DNA of 64,000 bases. Origin: Longimicrobium sp. Its GTDB lineage: Bacteria; Gemmatimonadota; Gemmatimonadetes; Longimicrobiales; Longimicrobiaceae. Position 1 is the first letter of the stretch. Each line of letters starts with the position of its first letter. The position numbers and the translations under genes are program-made. Positions 19,222-27,188 of this stretch are shown in pieces. Where the stretch lies: the NCBI RefSeq assembly GCF_035474595.1, contig NZ_DATIND010000047.1:1-64000 (forward strand), written 5' to 3'. Under the pieces are notes generated by a model, which was not told where the DNA came from, searched no databases, and was given only the letters and a program-made list of their open reading frames with translations.

Positions 19222-20052
19222 GTGTCACAGGCTGAGGAAGTGAGTGCGGGCCCGATCATTCTCGACACCAGCGCGGGCGGGCGGGTAGAGGTGCTGCGGC
19301 ACGGGGCGCAGGTGGTGCGGTGGACGGACGCGGCGGGGGGCGAGGTGCTGTACCTGAGCCCGCGGTCGCGCTTCGGGGCGGGGGCGCGCATCCGCGGCGG
19401 CATCCCCGTGGTCTTCCCGCAGTTCGCCGAGCAGGGGCCGCTCCCCAAGCACGGGATCGTGCGGACGGCGGAGTGGGAGCTGGAGGAGAGCGGGACGAAC
19501 CGCGCCGTCCTGCGGCTGGCGGACTCGGCGGACCGGCGCGCAGTGTGGGACCACGCCTTCGAGGCCGAACTGCGGGTGGAGCTGAGCGACGAGCTCACCG
19601 TCACCCTCTCCGTCATCAACACCGGCGAGGACGCGTTCGACTTCACCGCCGCGCTGCACAGCTACCTGCACGTGGGCGACATCCACCGCACGGCGGTGCA
19701 CGGGCTGGGCGGCGTGCGCTTCCGCGACAAGGTGCTGGGCGGACAGCTGCGGGTGCAGGAGACCGACGAGCTGCGGTTCGATTCCGAGACGGACCGCATC
19801 TACCTGGACGCGCCCGACGAGGTGTGGGTGCGCGACGAGGCGGAGGAGCGAACGGTGGTCGTCACCAAGCGCGGATTTCCCGACGCGGTGGTGTGGAACC
19901 CGTGGGCGGAGCTGGCGGCGAGGACGGAGGACCTGGGCGAGGACCAGTATCCGCGCTTCGTGTGCGTGGAGGCGGCGCAGGCGGGAACGCCCGCGCGGCT
20001 GGAGCCGGGGGCACGCTGGGAGGGGGCGCAGACGATCTCCATCACCCGCTGA
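19222..20052 (+). CDS. D-hexose-6-phosphate mutarotase-like (aldose-1-epimerase fold)
   Basis: 276 aa, the usual size of the YeaD/glucose-6-phosphate 1-epimerase group, which interconverts alpha and beta anomers of hexose phosphates. Family blocks: RIRGGIPVVFPQFAEQGPLPKHGIVRTAEWEL, ALHSYLHVGDIHRTAVHGLGG (containing the catalytic His), and VVWNPWAELAARTEDLGEDQYPRFVCVEAAQ (containing the catalytic Glu). The start is GTG 19222 with GGAGGGG 4 nt upstream. It is monocistronic, about 110 bp before ytxJ. Confidence 0.9.
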   Translation: MSQAEEVSAGPIILDTSAGGRVEVLRHGAQVVRWTDAAGGEVLYLSPRSRFGAGARIRGGIPVVFPQFAEQGPLPKHGIVRTAEWELEESGTNRAVLRLADSADRRAVWDHAFEAELRVELSDELTVTLSVINTGEDAFDFTAALHSYLHVGDIHRTAVHGLGGVRFRDKVLGGQLRVQETDELRFDSETDRIYLDAPDEVWVRDEAEERTVVVTKRGFPDAVVWNPWAELAARTEDLGEDQYPRFVCVEAAQAGTPARLEPGARWEGAQTISITR

Positions 20053-20163
20053 CCATCTCCCGATACCGCCGCGGTACGCCCGTTGCGCGGAGGGGCCCGC
20101 CCGCGCGACGGGCGTTTCCTCGTCCGCCGCGGATCGCCGGGGACCACCGAGAATGGAGGCGGG

Positions 20164-20499
20164 ATGAAGGAGATGACGAGCCGCGAGGAGACGGACGCGG
20201 CCCTGGGCGAGGAGACCGCGCTGCTCTTCAAGTACAGCATGACCTGCCCGATCAGCGCCAACGCGCGGCAGGAGATGGATTCGCTCCTCTCCGGCGGCGA
20301 GCCGGTGCCGGTGTACCGGGTGGACGTGAACGCCCGGCGCGAGGTGTCGGACTACGTGGCCGAGCGCACGGGCGTGCAGCACGAGTCGCCGCAGGTGATC
20401 CTGCTGCGCGGCGGCAGGCCGGTGTGGGACGCCGACCGCTTCGGCGTGACCGCGGGCGCCATCCGCGAGCAGCTGGGGCTGGCGGCGCCCGGCGGGTGA
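20164..20499 (+). CDS. YtxJ/BrxC-family monothiol bacilliredoxin-like protein
   Basis: 111 aa, DUF2847 family, thioredoxin-like fold. The single active-site Cys28 lies in the motif MTCPIS, followed by the VYRVDVNARREVSDYVAERTGVQHESPQVILLRGG segment typical of YtxJ. In Firmicutes this family removes bacillithiol from proteins, so its presence suggests the organism makes bacillithiol; no bacillithiol synthesis genes are in the window. ATG 20164 has weak GGCGGG upstream. Confidence 0.88.
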   Translation: MKEMTSREETDAALGEETALLFKYSMTCPISANARQEMDSLLSGGEPVPVYRVDVNARREVSDYVAERTGVQHESPQVILLRGGRPVWDADRFGVTAGAIREQLGLAAPGG

Positions 20500-20538
20500 G
20501 GCGCGTCCGGCGCGCGCGGAGGGGCATCGCCCACGGCA

Positions 20539-20613
20539 CTCACGCGGAGACGCGGAGACGCAGAGAACTCATCTCGCGTTCAGTTCCTCCGCGACTCCTC
20601 GTCTCCGCGTGAG
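20539..20613. repeat. Long-hairpin element C, copy 2
   Basis: CTCACGCGGAGACGCGGAG... (20539-20568) pairs imperfectly with ...CGTCTCCGCGTGAG (ends 20613), arms about 30 bp with a few mismatches. Confidence 0.85.
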
Positions 20614-20729
20614 ATCCCGGGATGCGGCTCGCGAGCGGGCGGCGGGCTTCCCCGTATCCCCCGAACCGGCTAGTTTTGCGAAGCGCTTGCGGGACAGCGC
20701 CTTACGTTTTCACGCGAACGAAGCCGAAG

Positions 20730-22118
20730 ATGGGCGATTTCTTCGACGAGCTGCGCCGGCGCGACTTCAGCCGGCTGGACGACCTGGGGCACGTGTATCT
20801 GGACTACACCGGCGCCGGACTGTACGCCGAGAGCCAGGTGCGCGCGCACTCCGACTACCTTTGCCACACCGTGCTGGGGAACCCGCACTCGCGGAACCCC
20901 ACCTCGCAGGCGGCCACGCTGAAGGTGGAGGAGGCGCGCGAGAAGGTGCTGGCGTTCTTCAACGCCGACCCCGAGGCGTACGAGGTCGTCTTTACGCTGA
21001 ACGCCAGCGGCGCGCTGAAGCTCGTGGCCGAGGCGTATCCGTGGGAGCCCGGCGTGCAGTTCCTGCTGACGGCCGACAACCACAACTCGGTGAACGGGAT
21101 CCGCGAGTACGCGGCCGCGCGCGGCGCCGAGGTGCGCTACGTGCCGATGGGGCGGGAGCTGCGCGTGGCCGACCTGGAGGCGCACCTCACCTGCCAGGAC
21201 TGCAACAAGCCCAACCTCTTCGCCTTTCCCGCGCAGAGCAACTTCTCGGGCGTGAAGCACCCGCTGGAGTGGATCGAGACGGCGCGCGCGCACGGCTACC
21301 ACACGCTGCTCGACGCGGCGGCGTTCGTGCCCACCAACCGGCTGGACCTGGGCCGCTGCACGCCGGACTTCGTCTGCCTCTCGTTCTACAAGATGTTCGG
21401 CTTCCCGACCGGCGTGGGCGCGCTGCTGGCGCGGCGCAACGTGCTGGGCGAGCTGAACCGCCCGTGGTTCTCGGGGGGCACCGTGCGCTTCGTCTCGGCG
21501 CAGAACCCCGTGTTCCTCCCGCACATCACCGGGCGCGGATACGAGGACGGGACGCCCAACTACCTGGGGATCGCGGCCGCGGCGGCGGGGCTGGACTACA
21601 TCGGCGAGATCGGGGTGGAGCGCATCAACGCGCACGTGATGGCGCTCACGGCCGTGCTGCTGGAGCGGCTGAGGGCGCTCGCGCACACCAACGGCGCGCC
21701 GGTGGTGCGCATCTACGGCCCCGAAGGAATGGAGCGTCGCGGCGGCACCATTGCCTTCAACCTGCTGGACGCCGAGGGCGAGCTGGTGGACTTCCGCATC
21801 GTGGAGCAGCGCGCGAACGAGGCCAGCATCTCCATCCGCACCGGCTTCTTCTGCAACCCCGGCGCGGCCGAGTTCGCGTTCGACTACCACGACGAGGAGG
21901 CGTTCCGCTGCATCAGCACGATGACGGCGGAGAGCTTCACGCTGCAGCAGTTCTCGGACTGCATGGGCGACCATGCGGTGGGCGCGGTGCGGGCGTCGCT
22001 CGGCATCGCCAGCAACGAGGCCGACATCGCGCGCCTCTGCGAGGCTCTGGCCACCTTCCGCGACGCCGACGCCTCCGTGCGCCTGACCCCGGTAGCCGAG
22101 CTCGCCACGATCGACTGA
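20730..22118 (+). CDS. Class V PLP-dependent aminotransferase / MoCo-sulfurase-like enzyme
   Basis: 462 aa, cysteine-desulfurase fold. The Schiff-base Lys221 is in VCLSFYKMFGFPTGVGALL. Other family blocks are VYLDYTGAGLYAESQ at the N-terminus, FNLLDAEG, and RTGFFCNPGAAE with a Cys on the mobile loop. This pattern is closest to the N-terminal domain of molybdenum-cofactor sulfurases, so a role in sulfur transfer is plausible, but the specific acceptor is not evident. A MOSC protein, the usual partner fold, is present at 52216 but not linked. A clear terminator hairpin (22142-22176) follows. Confidence 0.85.
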   Translation: MGDFFDELRRRDFSRLDDLGHVYLDYTGAGLYAESQVRAHSDYLCHTVLGNPHSRNPTSQAATLKVEEAREKVLAFFNADPEAYEVVFTLNASGALKLVAEAYPWEPGVQFLLTADNHNSVNGIREYAAARGAEVRYVPMGRELRVADLEAHLTCQDCNKPNLFAFPAQSNFSGVKHPLEWIETARAHGYHTLLDAAAFVPTNRLDLGRCTPDFVCLSFYKMFGFPTGVGALLARRNVLGELNRPWFSGGTVRFVSAQNPVFLPHITGRGYEDGTPNYLGIAAAAAGLDYIGEIGVERINAHVMALTAVLLERLRALAHTNGAPVVRIYGPEGMERRGGTIAFNLLDAEGELVDFRIVEQRANEASISIRTGFFCNPGAAEFAFDYHDEEAFRCISTMTAESFTLQQFSDCMGDHAVGAVRASLGIASNEADIARLCEALATFRDADASVRLTPVAELATID

Positions 22119-22141
22119 AGCGGCGGCGGGATGTGGATCGA

Positions 22142-22176
22142 CGAAGCCCGTCCGGCAGCGCGCCGGGCGGGCTTCG
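22142..22176 (+). terminator. Terminator hairpin after the class V aminotransferase
   Basis: CGAAGCCCGTCCGGC pairs with GCCGGGCGGGCTTCG (one G-U) around a 5-nt loop, followed by TTGCTT. Confidence 0.7.
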
Positions 22177-22355
22177 TTGCTTCGCCCTCCCTTTGCGGTT
22201 GAAGCCTCGCGCGGTTTGCGAGGCTTTCCGTGGTTGTTGCCGCGGCTTCAGCCGCCTTCTGGCGCCGGCGCCGCGCGCTTTCAAGGTGCGCCCGAGCCCA
22301 GCGGCACGGTTTTCGGATGATGCACCCGCGGATCGCGAACGGGAGACGGTTCCGG

Positions 22356-23462
22356 ATGCTGATGCGGATCACCGAGCGGGGGCTGTACTGCGACGCGGGC
22401 GACTTCCACGTGGACCCGTGGATGCCGGTGGAGCGCGCCGTGATCACGCACGCGCACGGCGACCACGCGCGCTGGGGCTCGCGCCGGTACCTGGGCTCGC
22501 GCGAGGGCGAGCGGGTGATGCGCACGCGCCTGGGCCACGACGCGTCCATCCGTGCCGTGGACTGGGGCGAGCCGGTGGAGGTGAACGGGGTTCGCATCTC
22601 CCTCCACCCGGCCGGGCACATCCTGGGCTCGGCGCAGGTGCGCGTCGAGCACCGCGGCGAGGTGTGGGTGGTGTCGGGGGATTACAAGACCGAGCCGGAC
22701 CCCACCTGCACGCCGTTCGAGCCGGTCGCGTGCCACACCTTCGTCACCGAATCCACCTTCGGGCTCCCCATCTACCGCTGGTCGCCGGACCGCGAGGTGT
22801 TCGCGGGGATCGACGCGTGGTGGCGCGCCAACCAGGAGGCGGGGAAGGCGTCGCTCATCTACGGCTACGCGCTGGGAAAGGCGCAGCGGCTGCTGGCCGG
22901 GGTGGACCCGCAGATCGGGCCGATCTACGAGCACGGCGCGGTGGCGCGGCTCACGCGCGACTATCGCGACACCGGTGTGGCGCTTCCGCCCACGGAGTAC
23001 GCCGGCGCCCAGCCGCGCGGCCACGACTGGAGCCGCGCGCTGATCGTCGCCCCGCCCAGCGCGCACGGGACGCCGTGGATGCGCACGTTCGGCGCGGTGA
23101 GCACCGCCTTCGCCAGCGGGTGGATGCGGGTGCGCGGCCAGCGCCGCCGCCGCTCCGTCGATCGCGGATTCGTGCTTTCCGACCACGTGGACTGGCCCTC
23201 GCTCCTGGCCGCCATCGAGGCGACGGGCGCTGGGCGCGTGTGGGTGACGCACGGGTACCGCGAGCCGGTGGTGCGGTGGCTCCGGCAGCGCGGCATCGAG
23301 GCGCAGGCGGTCGCCAGCCGCTGGGAGGGAGACGAGGATGCAGGGGATGTGGAGATCGCGCCGGAGGCGGGGGAGGCGGGTGTGGTGGATAGTGTTGCGG
23401 GAGATGGGGATGCGGTGGCGGATTCGATGGATGGGCTCGGGCGAGAGGGGGAGGGCGAATGA
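22356..23462 (+). CDS. Ligase-associated DNA exonuclease (metallo-beta-lactamase fold)
   Basis: 368 aa. The metallo-beta-lactamase signature HAHGDH is at residues 32-37. Further ligands lie in LHPAGHILGSAQV, and the beta-CASP part includes GYALGKAQRLL and the C-terminal SDHVDWPSLL and VTHGY. Members of this group are normally encoded beside an ATP-dependent DNA ligase, as here, and are thought to trim DNA 3' ends before ligation. The start at 22356 has GGGAGA about 9 nt upstream; the frame extends upstream without conservation. The last 45 residues are an acidic Gly/Asp/Glu-rich tail not usual for the family. Confidence 0.88.
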   Translation: MLMRITERGLYCDAGDFHVDPWMPVERAVITHAHGDHARWGSRRYLGSREGERVMRTRLGHDASIRAVDWGEPVEVNGVRISLHPAGHILGSAQVRVEHRGEVWVVSGDYKTEPDPTCTPFEPVACHTFVTESTFGLPIYRWSPDREVFAGIDAWWRANQEAGKASLIYGYALGKAQRLLAGVDPQIGPIYEHGAVARLTRDYRDTGVALPPTEYAGAQPRGHDWSRALIVAPPSAHGTPWMRTFGAVSTAFASGWMRVRGQRRRRSVDRGFVLSDHVDWPSLLAAIEATGAGRVWVTHGYREPVVRWLRQRGIEAQAVASRWEGDEDAGDVEIAPEAGEAGVVDSVAGDGDAVADSMDGLGREGEGE

Positions 23463-23464
23463 AT

Positions 23465-23515
23465 TCGCGGCAACAACGGCCCGAAGTCCGCCTTCGCGGA
23501 CTGCTGTCCGGCATC
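23465..23515 (-). repeat. Degenerate element A fragment
   Basis: Contains GAAGTCCGCCTTCGCGGACTGCTG and a diverged CGGCAACAACGGC linker, matching element A on the minus strand but without the second hairpin. Confidence 0.6.
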
Positions 23516-23580
23516 CTGCCGTCGAGCCGGTATCGTGCGTGTGATTGGCTGCGCCAACCTTTTCTGCTCTCCGGGCGTAG

Positions 23581-23614
23581 TTTCGTACTTCCGTACTCTC
23601 GTACTTTCGTACTC
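23581..23614 (-). repeat. GTACTTTC-type octamer array
   Basis: TCGTACTTCCGTACTCTCGTACTTTCGTACT: about four 8-9 bp units, ending 2 bp before the ligase start codon. Confidence 0.8.
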
Positions 23615-23616
23615 CA

Positions 23617-25209
23617 GTGAAGGCATTCGCCGAGCTTTACTCCGCGCTGGACGAGACGACGAAGACGGGCGAGAAGGTGGACGCGCTCGCCCGCTACTTC
23701 GCGTCGGTGGCGCCGGCGGACGCGGCTTGGGCGGTGCACTTCCTCAGCGGGCGGCGGCCCAAGCGCCTCGTCGGCGCGCGGAAGCTGGCGGAGTGGGCGA
23801 TGGACTTCACCGGCACGCCGGAGTGGCTGTTCGGCGAGTGCTACGAGGCCGTGGGCGACCTGGCCGAAACCATCTCCCTTCTCCTGCCGCCCTCCGGCGC
23901 GTCCAGCGACCTGCCGCTGCGCGTGTGGGTGGAGGAGCGCCTCCTCGCGCTCCGCGGCGAGAGCGAGCCCACGCAGCGCGAGGCCGTGGTCCGCGCGTGG
24001 GGCGAGCTGGACGGCGCGCAGGCGTACGTGTGGAACAAGCTCATCACCGGCTCGTTCCGCGTGGGCGTGTCGCAGAAGCTGGTGGTGCGCGCGATCGCCC
24101 GCGTCAGCGGCGTGGACGAGGCGGCGGTGGCGCACCGGCTGATGGGCGCGTGGGACCCGTCGCCCGAGTTCTACGGCCGCCTGGTGGGCGAGGACACGCG
24201 CGACACCGACGTCTCCCGTCCCTATCCCTTCTTCCTGGCGCACGCGCTGGAGGGCGAGCCGGACGCGCTGGGCGAGCCCGGCGAGTGGCAGGTGGAGTGG
24301 AAGTGGGACGGCATCCGCGCGCAGGTCGTCCGCCGCGCGGGAACCACCTTCATCTGGTCGCGCGGCGAGGAGCTGGTGACCGAGCGCTTTCCCGAGCTGG
24401 CGGCCGCGGCGGCGCTGCTGCCCGACGGCACCGTGCTGGACGGCGAGGTGCTGCCGTGGCAGGACGGCGGCCCGCTCCCCTTCGCCCAGCTGCAGCGCCG
24501 CATCGGACGCAAGCTGCTGGGGCCGAAGATCCTGGGCGAGGTGCCCGTCGTCCTTCTCGCGTACGACCTGCTGGAGATCGGCGGCCAGGACGTGCGCGAG
24601 CGGCCCATCTCCGAGCGCCGGGCGATGCTGGAGGATTTGCTCGCGAGCGTACCCACGAACGGGCGCTTCCTCCTCTCCCCCGTCGTTTCCACGGCGAGCT
24701 GGGACGACGTGCGTCAGGCGTACCGCGAGGCGCGGCAGGCCAGCCGCGAGGGGCTGATGCTGAAGCGCGCCGACAGCCCGTATCGCGTGGGCCGCAAGCG
24801 CGGCGACTGGTGGAAGTGGAAGGTGGAGCCGTTCACCGTGGACGCGGTGCTGATCTATGCGCAGCGCGGCCATGGCCGCCGCGCCTCGCTCTACACCGAC
24901 TACACCTTCGCCGTGTGGAGCGGCGGCGAGCTGGTCCCCTTCGCCAAGGCATACAGCGGGCTGACCGACGAGGAGATCCGCCGCGTAGACAGCTTCGTCC
25001 GCCGCAACACCGTGCAGAAGTTCGGGCCGGTGCGCGCCGTGAAGCCGGAGCTCGTCTTCGAATTGGGATTCGAAGGGATCCAGCGCTCGCCGCGCCACAA
25101 GAGCGGCATCGCCGTCCGCTTCCCGCGCATGCTGAGATGGCGGACGGACAAGAAGCCGGAGGACGCGGACACGCTGGAGATGATCACGGCATTATTAGAA
25201 CAACGATGA
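23617..25209 (+). CDS. ATP-dependent DNA ligase (LigB/LigC-like)
   Basis: 530 aa. An N-terminal DNA-binding domain (about 1-190) precedes the nucleotidyltransferase core: motif I KWDG with Lys229, motif III DGTVLDGEVLPW, motif IV EGLMLK, and motif V/VI WWKWK. The OB-fold domain ends with QRSPRHKSGIAVRFPRMLRWRTDKK. It seals nicks using ATP, probably in repair rather than replication. The GTG start directly follows an octamer repeat array, so no usual Shine-Dalgarno is visible. It pairs with the upstream exonuclease; the lhr-type helicase often found in this cluster is absent. Confidence 0.93.
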   Translation: MKAFAELYSALDETTKTGEKVDALARYFASVAPADAAWAVHFLSGRRPKRLVGARKLAEWAMDFTGTPEWLFGECYEAVGDLAETISLLLPPSGASSDLPLRVWVEERLLALRGESEPTQREAVVRAWGELDGAQAYVWNKLITGSFRVGVSQKLVVRAIARVSGVDEAAVAHRLMGAWDPSPEFYGRLVGEDTRDTDVSRPYPFFLAHALEGEPDALGEPGEWQVEWKWDGIRAQVVRRAGTTFIWSRGEELVTERFPELAAAAALLPDGTVLDGEVLPWQDGGPLPFAQLQRRIGRKLLGPKILGEVPVVLLAYDLLEIGGQDVRERPISERRAMLEDLLASVPTNGRFLLSPVVSTASWDDVRQAYREARQASREGLMLKRADSPYRVGRKRGDWWKWKVEPFTVDAVLIYAQRGHGRRASLYTDYTFAVWSGGELVPFAKAYSGLTDEEIRRVDSFVRRNTVQKFGPVRAVKPELVFELGFEGIQRSPRHKSGIAVRFPRMLRWRTDKKPEDADTLEMITALLEQR

Positions 25210-25268
25210 ATATCGAATCGAATATAGCTCAGATTTATGAAGTGTTTCGTGAGTGCCTACTTAAGTAC

Positions 25269-25300
25269 AAAAAACCGGCCCGGGCAAAAGCCCGGGCCGG
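25269..25300 (-). terminator. Strong hairpin, intrinsic terminator on the minus strand
   Basis: Perfect 11-bp arms CCGGCCCGGGC/GCCCGGGCCGG with an AAAA loop. Six A residues precede it (25269-25274), giving a T-run on the minus strand only. No minus-strand gene ending here is evident; on the plus strand it may still end ligase transcripts. Confidence 0.65.
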
Positions 25301-25316
25301 TGCAACCGCGCAAGCG

Positions 25317-25336
25317 CGCGGCTAGCCCTGAGAACG
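25317..25336. repeat. 20-bp direct repeat, left copy (candidate att core)
   Basis: CGCGGCTAGCCCTGAGAACG, identical to 25601-25620, where it lies inside the tmRNA-like sequence. Confidence 0.75.
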
Positions 25337-25591
25337 TGACACAAATCTATATGAGAATGACGATCTTGCAAGAAACTGGTTTTATCTAGATACTCACTCT
25401 AGGGACATACCCCCGTTCTCATAGTATGAAACCCCCCTATTACGATTGTAACAGTAAAGAATATCAGCCTAAGCACAAGCACTACCTATATACAGCTAAA
25501 ACATAGGCACGCTGCGCGCGAACAAGACTCTTGCGCACTCGGCATTTCCGGGGTTATCGTGGGGGCCGTTGGGGTAGGAGGGCGGTCCGCG

Positions 25592-25671
25592 AGAGGCCTA
25601 CGCGGCTAGCCCTGAGAACGCTAGAGGGTCTAAAAGCCTGACGGGTTCGATTCCCGCGCCTTCCGCCCCGA
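25592..25671 (+). ncRNA. tmRNA-like 3' end fragment (candidate integration site)
   Basis: The order matches the 3' end of ssrA: GGCCTACGCGGCTAG (the CUACGCxxGUAG-type block), a GGGTCTAAAAGCCTGAC linker, a T-arm CGGGTTCGATTCCCG, then an acceptor-like strand GCCTTCCG. Neither a tag-peptide reading frame nor the matching 5' acceptor strand (GGAAGGC) is visible nearby, so this is a fragment rather than a working gene. Such 3' ends are preferred targets of tyrosine recombinases. Confidence 0.5.
25601..25620. repeat. 20-bp direct repeat, right copy
   Basis: Exact copy of 25317-25336, 284 bp away, embedded in the tmRNA-like fragment. Confidence 0.75.
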
Positions 25672-25686
25672 CTGGGTAATCTAACG

Positions 25687-26130
25687 ATGGTCGAAGGAAA
25701 TTCCGAGACGAGTCCGACACCACCGCCGACCAACGCACGTGATTTAATTGTGCGTTGGGGTGGGGAGGCGGTCATCTTCGAAGAGGGCTTTATGGCTGTT
25801 CCCACTACTTTCCTAAAGTACTTCGGGACGTTAAGCCCAAGTCTTACGCCAACTGAAGCAATTTTTGTCCTTGAGATCATGGTCTACAAGTGGGATGAAC
25901 GAGCTCCGTTTCCAGGATACAAAACGATCGCGCAGAGAATGGGTGTTTCGGAGGTATATGCCCGCAAGTTGGCACGTACACTCCAAGCAAAGGGGTATCT
26001 CAAGCGACAGTTGCGCGTAGGTCAGACAAATGTTTTCGATCTTCAGCCACTGTTCGAGCGACTAGCAGCGCGAGCTATAACAGAGAAGCAGCATAGAACT
26101 GTTCGTAACCGGAGAAGCGCAGGTGGTTGA
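25687..26130 (+). CDS. Winged-helix DNA-binding protein of a mobile remnant
   Basis: 147 aa, low-GC codon use unlike its neighbours. A central helix-turn-helix (PFPGYKTIAQRMGVSEVYARKLARTLQAKGYLKRQLRVGQTNVFDL, about residues 76-120) has the form of the winged-helix domains in phage and plasmid replication or copy-control proteins. The N-terminal 30 residues are Ser/Thr/Pro-rich and the C-terminus is basic. It begins 16 nt after the tmRNA-like fragment, so it probably entered with the element inserted there. Exact role unknown. Confidence 0.7.
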   Translation: MVEGNSETSPTPPPTNARDLIVRWGGEAVIFEEGFMAVPTTFLKYFGTLSPSLTPTEAIFVLEIMVYKWDERAPFPGYKTIAQRMGVSEVYARKLARTLQAKGYLKRQLRVGQTNVFDLQPLFERLAARAITEKQHRTVRNRRSAGG

Positions 26131-26288
26131 TCGCTCGATACGTCATTTATGGAAGATTTCTTGGCTGCTTGTTGCGGATGAGCTGGATTCTAGTCGTCAG
26201 AGTTTCGCAGATCCATAGCAGCCCTGCCTTCTATCTACTCTAATTTGAGCAACAACATGAGCAGCGCGCTTCCGACCGACATCGACGG

Positions 26289-27047
26289 GTGATCGAGCGG
26301 CTTTCCACCATCATCCAGGACTGCATCGCCCGGCAGGACCGGCTGGGCTACTTCGCGGCGCTGTACAACCGCGTGACCGTGGCGGTGAAAGACGGCATCG
26401 CCAAGGGCGAGTTCGACGACGGGTCGCGGATGGAGCGGCTGGACGTGACCTTCGCCAACCGGTACATCACCGCGTACGAGACCTACCGCTCCGGCGAGGT
26501 GCCCACGCTGTCGTGGCTGAAGGCGTTCAAGGCCGCGCAGACGACCGACCACATCGTGCTGCAGCACCTGCTGGCGGGGATGAATGCGCACATCAACCTG
26601 GATCTGGGCGTCGCCGCCGCGCGCACCTGCGCCGGGAGCGAGCTGCCGGGGCTGCGCGGCGACTTCGACCGGATCAACGACGTGCTGGCGGCGCTCACGC
26701 CGGTGGTGGAGCAGCAGCTGGACGAGTGCTCGCCCGGCTTCGACACGCTGTCGCGGATCGCGCCGAAGCTGGAGCTGAAGATGGTGGGCTTCTCGATGGA
26801 CAAGGCGCGTGCCGCCGCGTGGGCCTTCGCCGAGGAGCTGGCGCCGCTCCGGCACCTGCCACAGGTGGCCCGGATGGCCGCGCACGACGCCGCCGTGTCG
26901 CTCATCGGCGACGCCGTACTGAACGACGGCCTGGTGGTGCGCCTGATCCGCGCGACCGAGAAGGACGACGTAGCGCGCAACATCGACGTCCTCTGCCAGG
27001 GCGAGTTCCGCAACGTGGTCCCCGCGCTGATCGGCACGCCGGCCTGA
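26289..27047 (+). CDS. DUF5995-family protein, N-terminus probably frameshifted
   Basis: 252 aa from GTG 26289. Family blocks are clear: RLGYFAALYNRVTVAVKDGIAKGEFDDG, MERLDVTFANRYITAYE, and IVLQHLLAGMNAHINLDLGVAAART, which carries the conserved His residues. An ATG at 26257 begins MSSALPTDIDG and stops at 26290, exactly where the main frame begins. Joined, the two read MSSALPTDIDG-VIERLSTII, a natural start for this protein, which suggests one G was lost from the GGG run at 26287-26289. Function unknown. A terminator hairpin (27135-27162) separates it from the convergent glutamate dehydrogenase. Confidence 0.82.
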   Translation: MIERLSTIIQDCIARQDRLGYFAALYNRVTVAVKDGIAKGEFDDGSRMERLDVTFANRYITAYETYRSGEVPTLSWLKAFKAAQTTDHIVLQHLLAGMNAHINLDLGVAAARTCAGSELPGLRGDFDRINDVLAALTPVVEQQLDECSPGFDTLSRIAPKLELKMVGFSMDKARAAAWAFAEELAPLRHLPQVARMAAHDAAVSLIGDAVLNDGLVVRLIRATEKDDVARNIDVLCQGEFRNVVPALIGTPA

Positions 27048-27134
27048 CCCCCGAGCGCCGCACCGCGCCCCCATCTCCGGCCCCGCGTCGACTCGATGCG
27101 GGGCCGGGCATTTCGAAGGTCCGGGTAGACGCAG

Positions 27135-27162
27135 AACGGGCCGGCATCGCTGCCGGCCCGTT
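27135..27162. terminator. Bidirectional terminator hairpin
   Basis: Perfect 12-bp arms AACGGGCCGGCA/TGCCGGCCCGTT with a TCGC loop, between convergent genes ending at 27047 and 27189. Confidence 0.75.
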
Positions 27163-27188
27163 TCGTATCTCCATCCCCGCCGATCCGG

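Larger units (their letters stand above)
25210..26256. other. Low-GC genomic island
   Basis: Composition falls sharply from the surrounding GC-rich DNA, with many AT-rich runs (for example around 25337-25510 and 26130-26256). It carries a tmRNA-like 3' end, a 20-bp direct repeat and one winged-helix gene. No integrase is seen, so it is probably a remnant. Between 25337 and 25600 I see no gene. Confidence 0.75.

Noticed and set aside
20730-22118. Calling the class V aminotransferase a plain cysteine desulfurase (iscS/sufS)
   Set aside because: The N-terminal VYLDYTGAGLY and RTGFFCNPGAAE blocks fit MoCo-sulfurase-like enzymes better, and no isc or suf genes are nearby.
25300-25680. A complete tmRNA gene
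   Set aside because: Only the 3' block is convincing. No 5' acceptor partner and no tag-peptide reading frame were found, so I call it a fragment.
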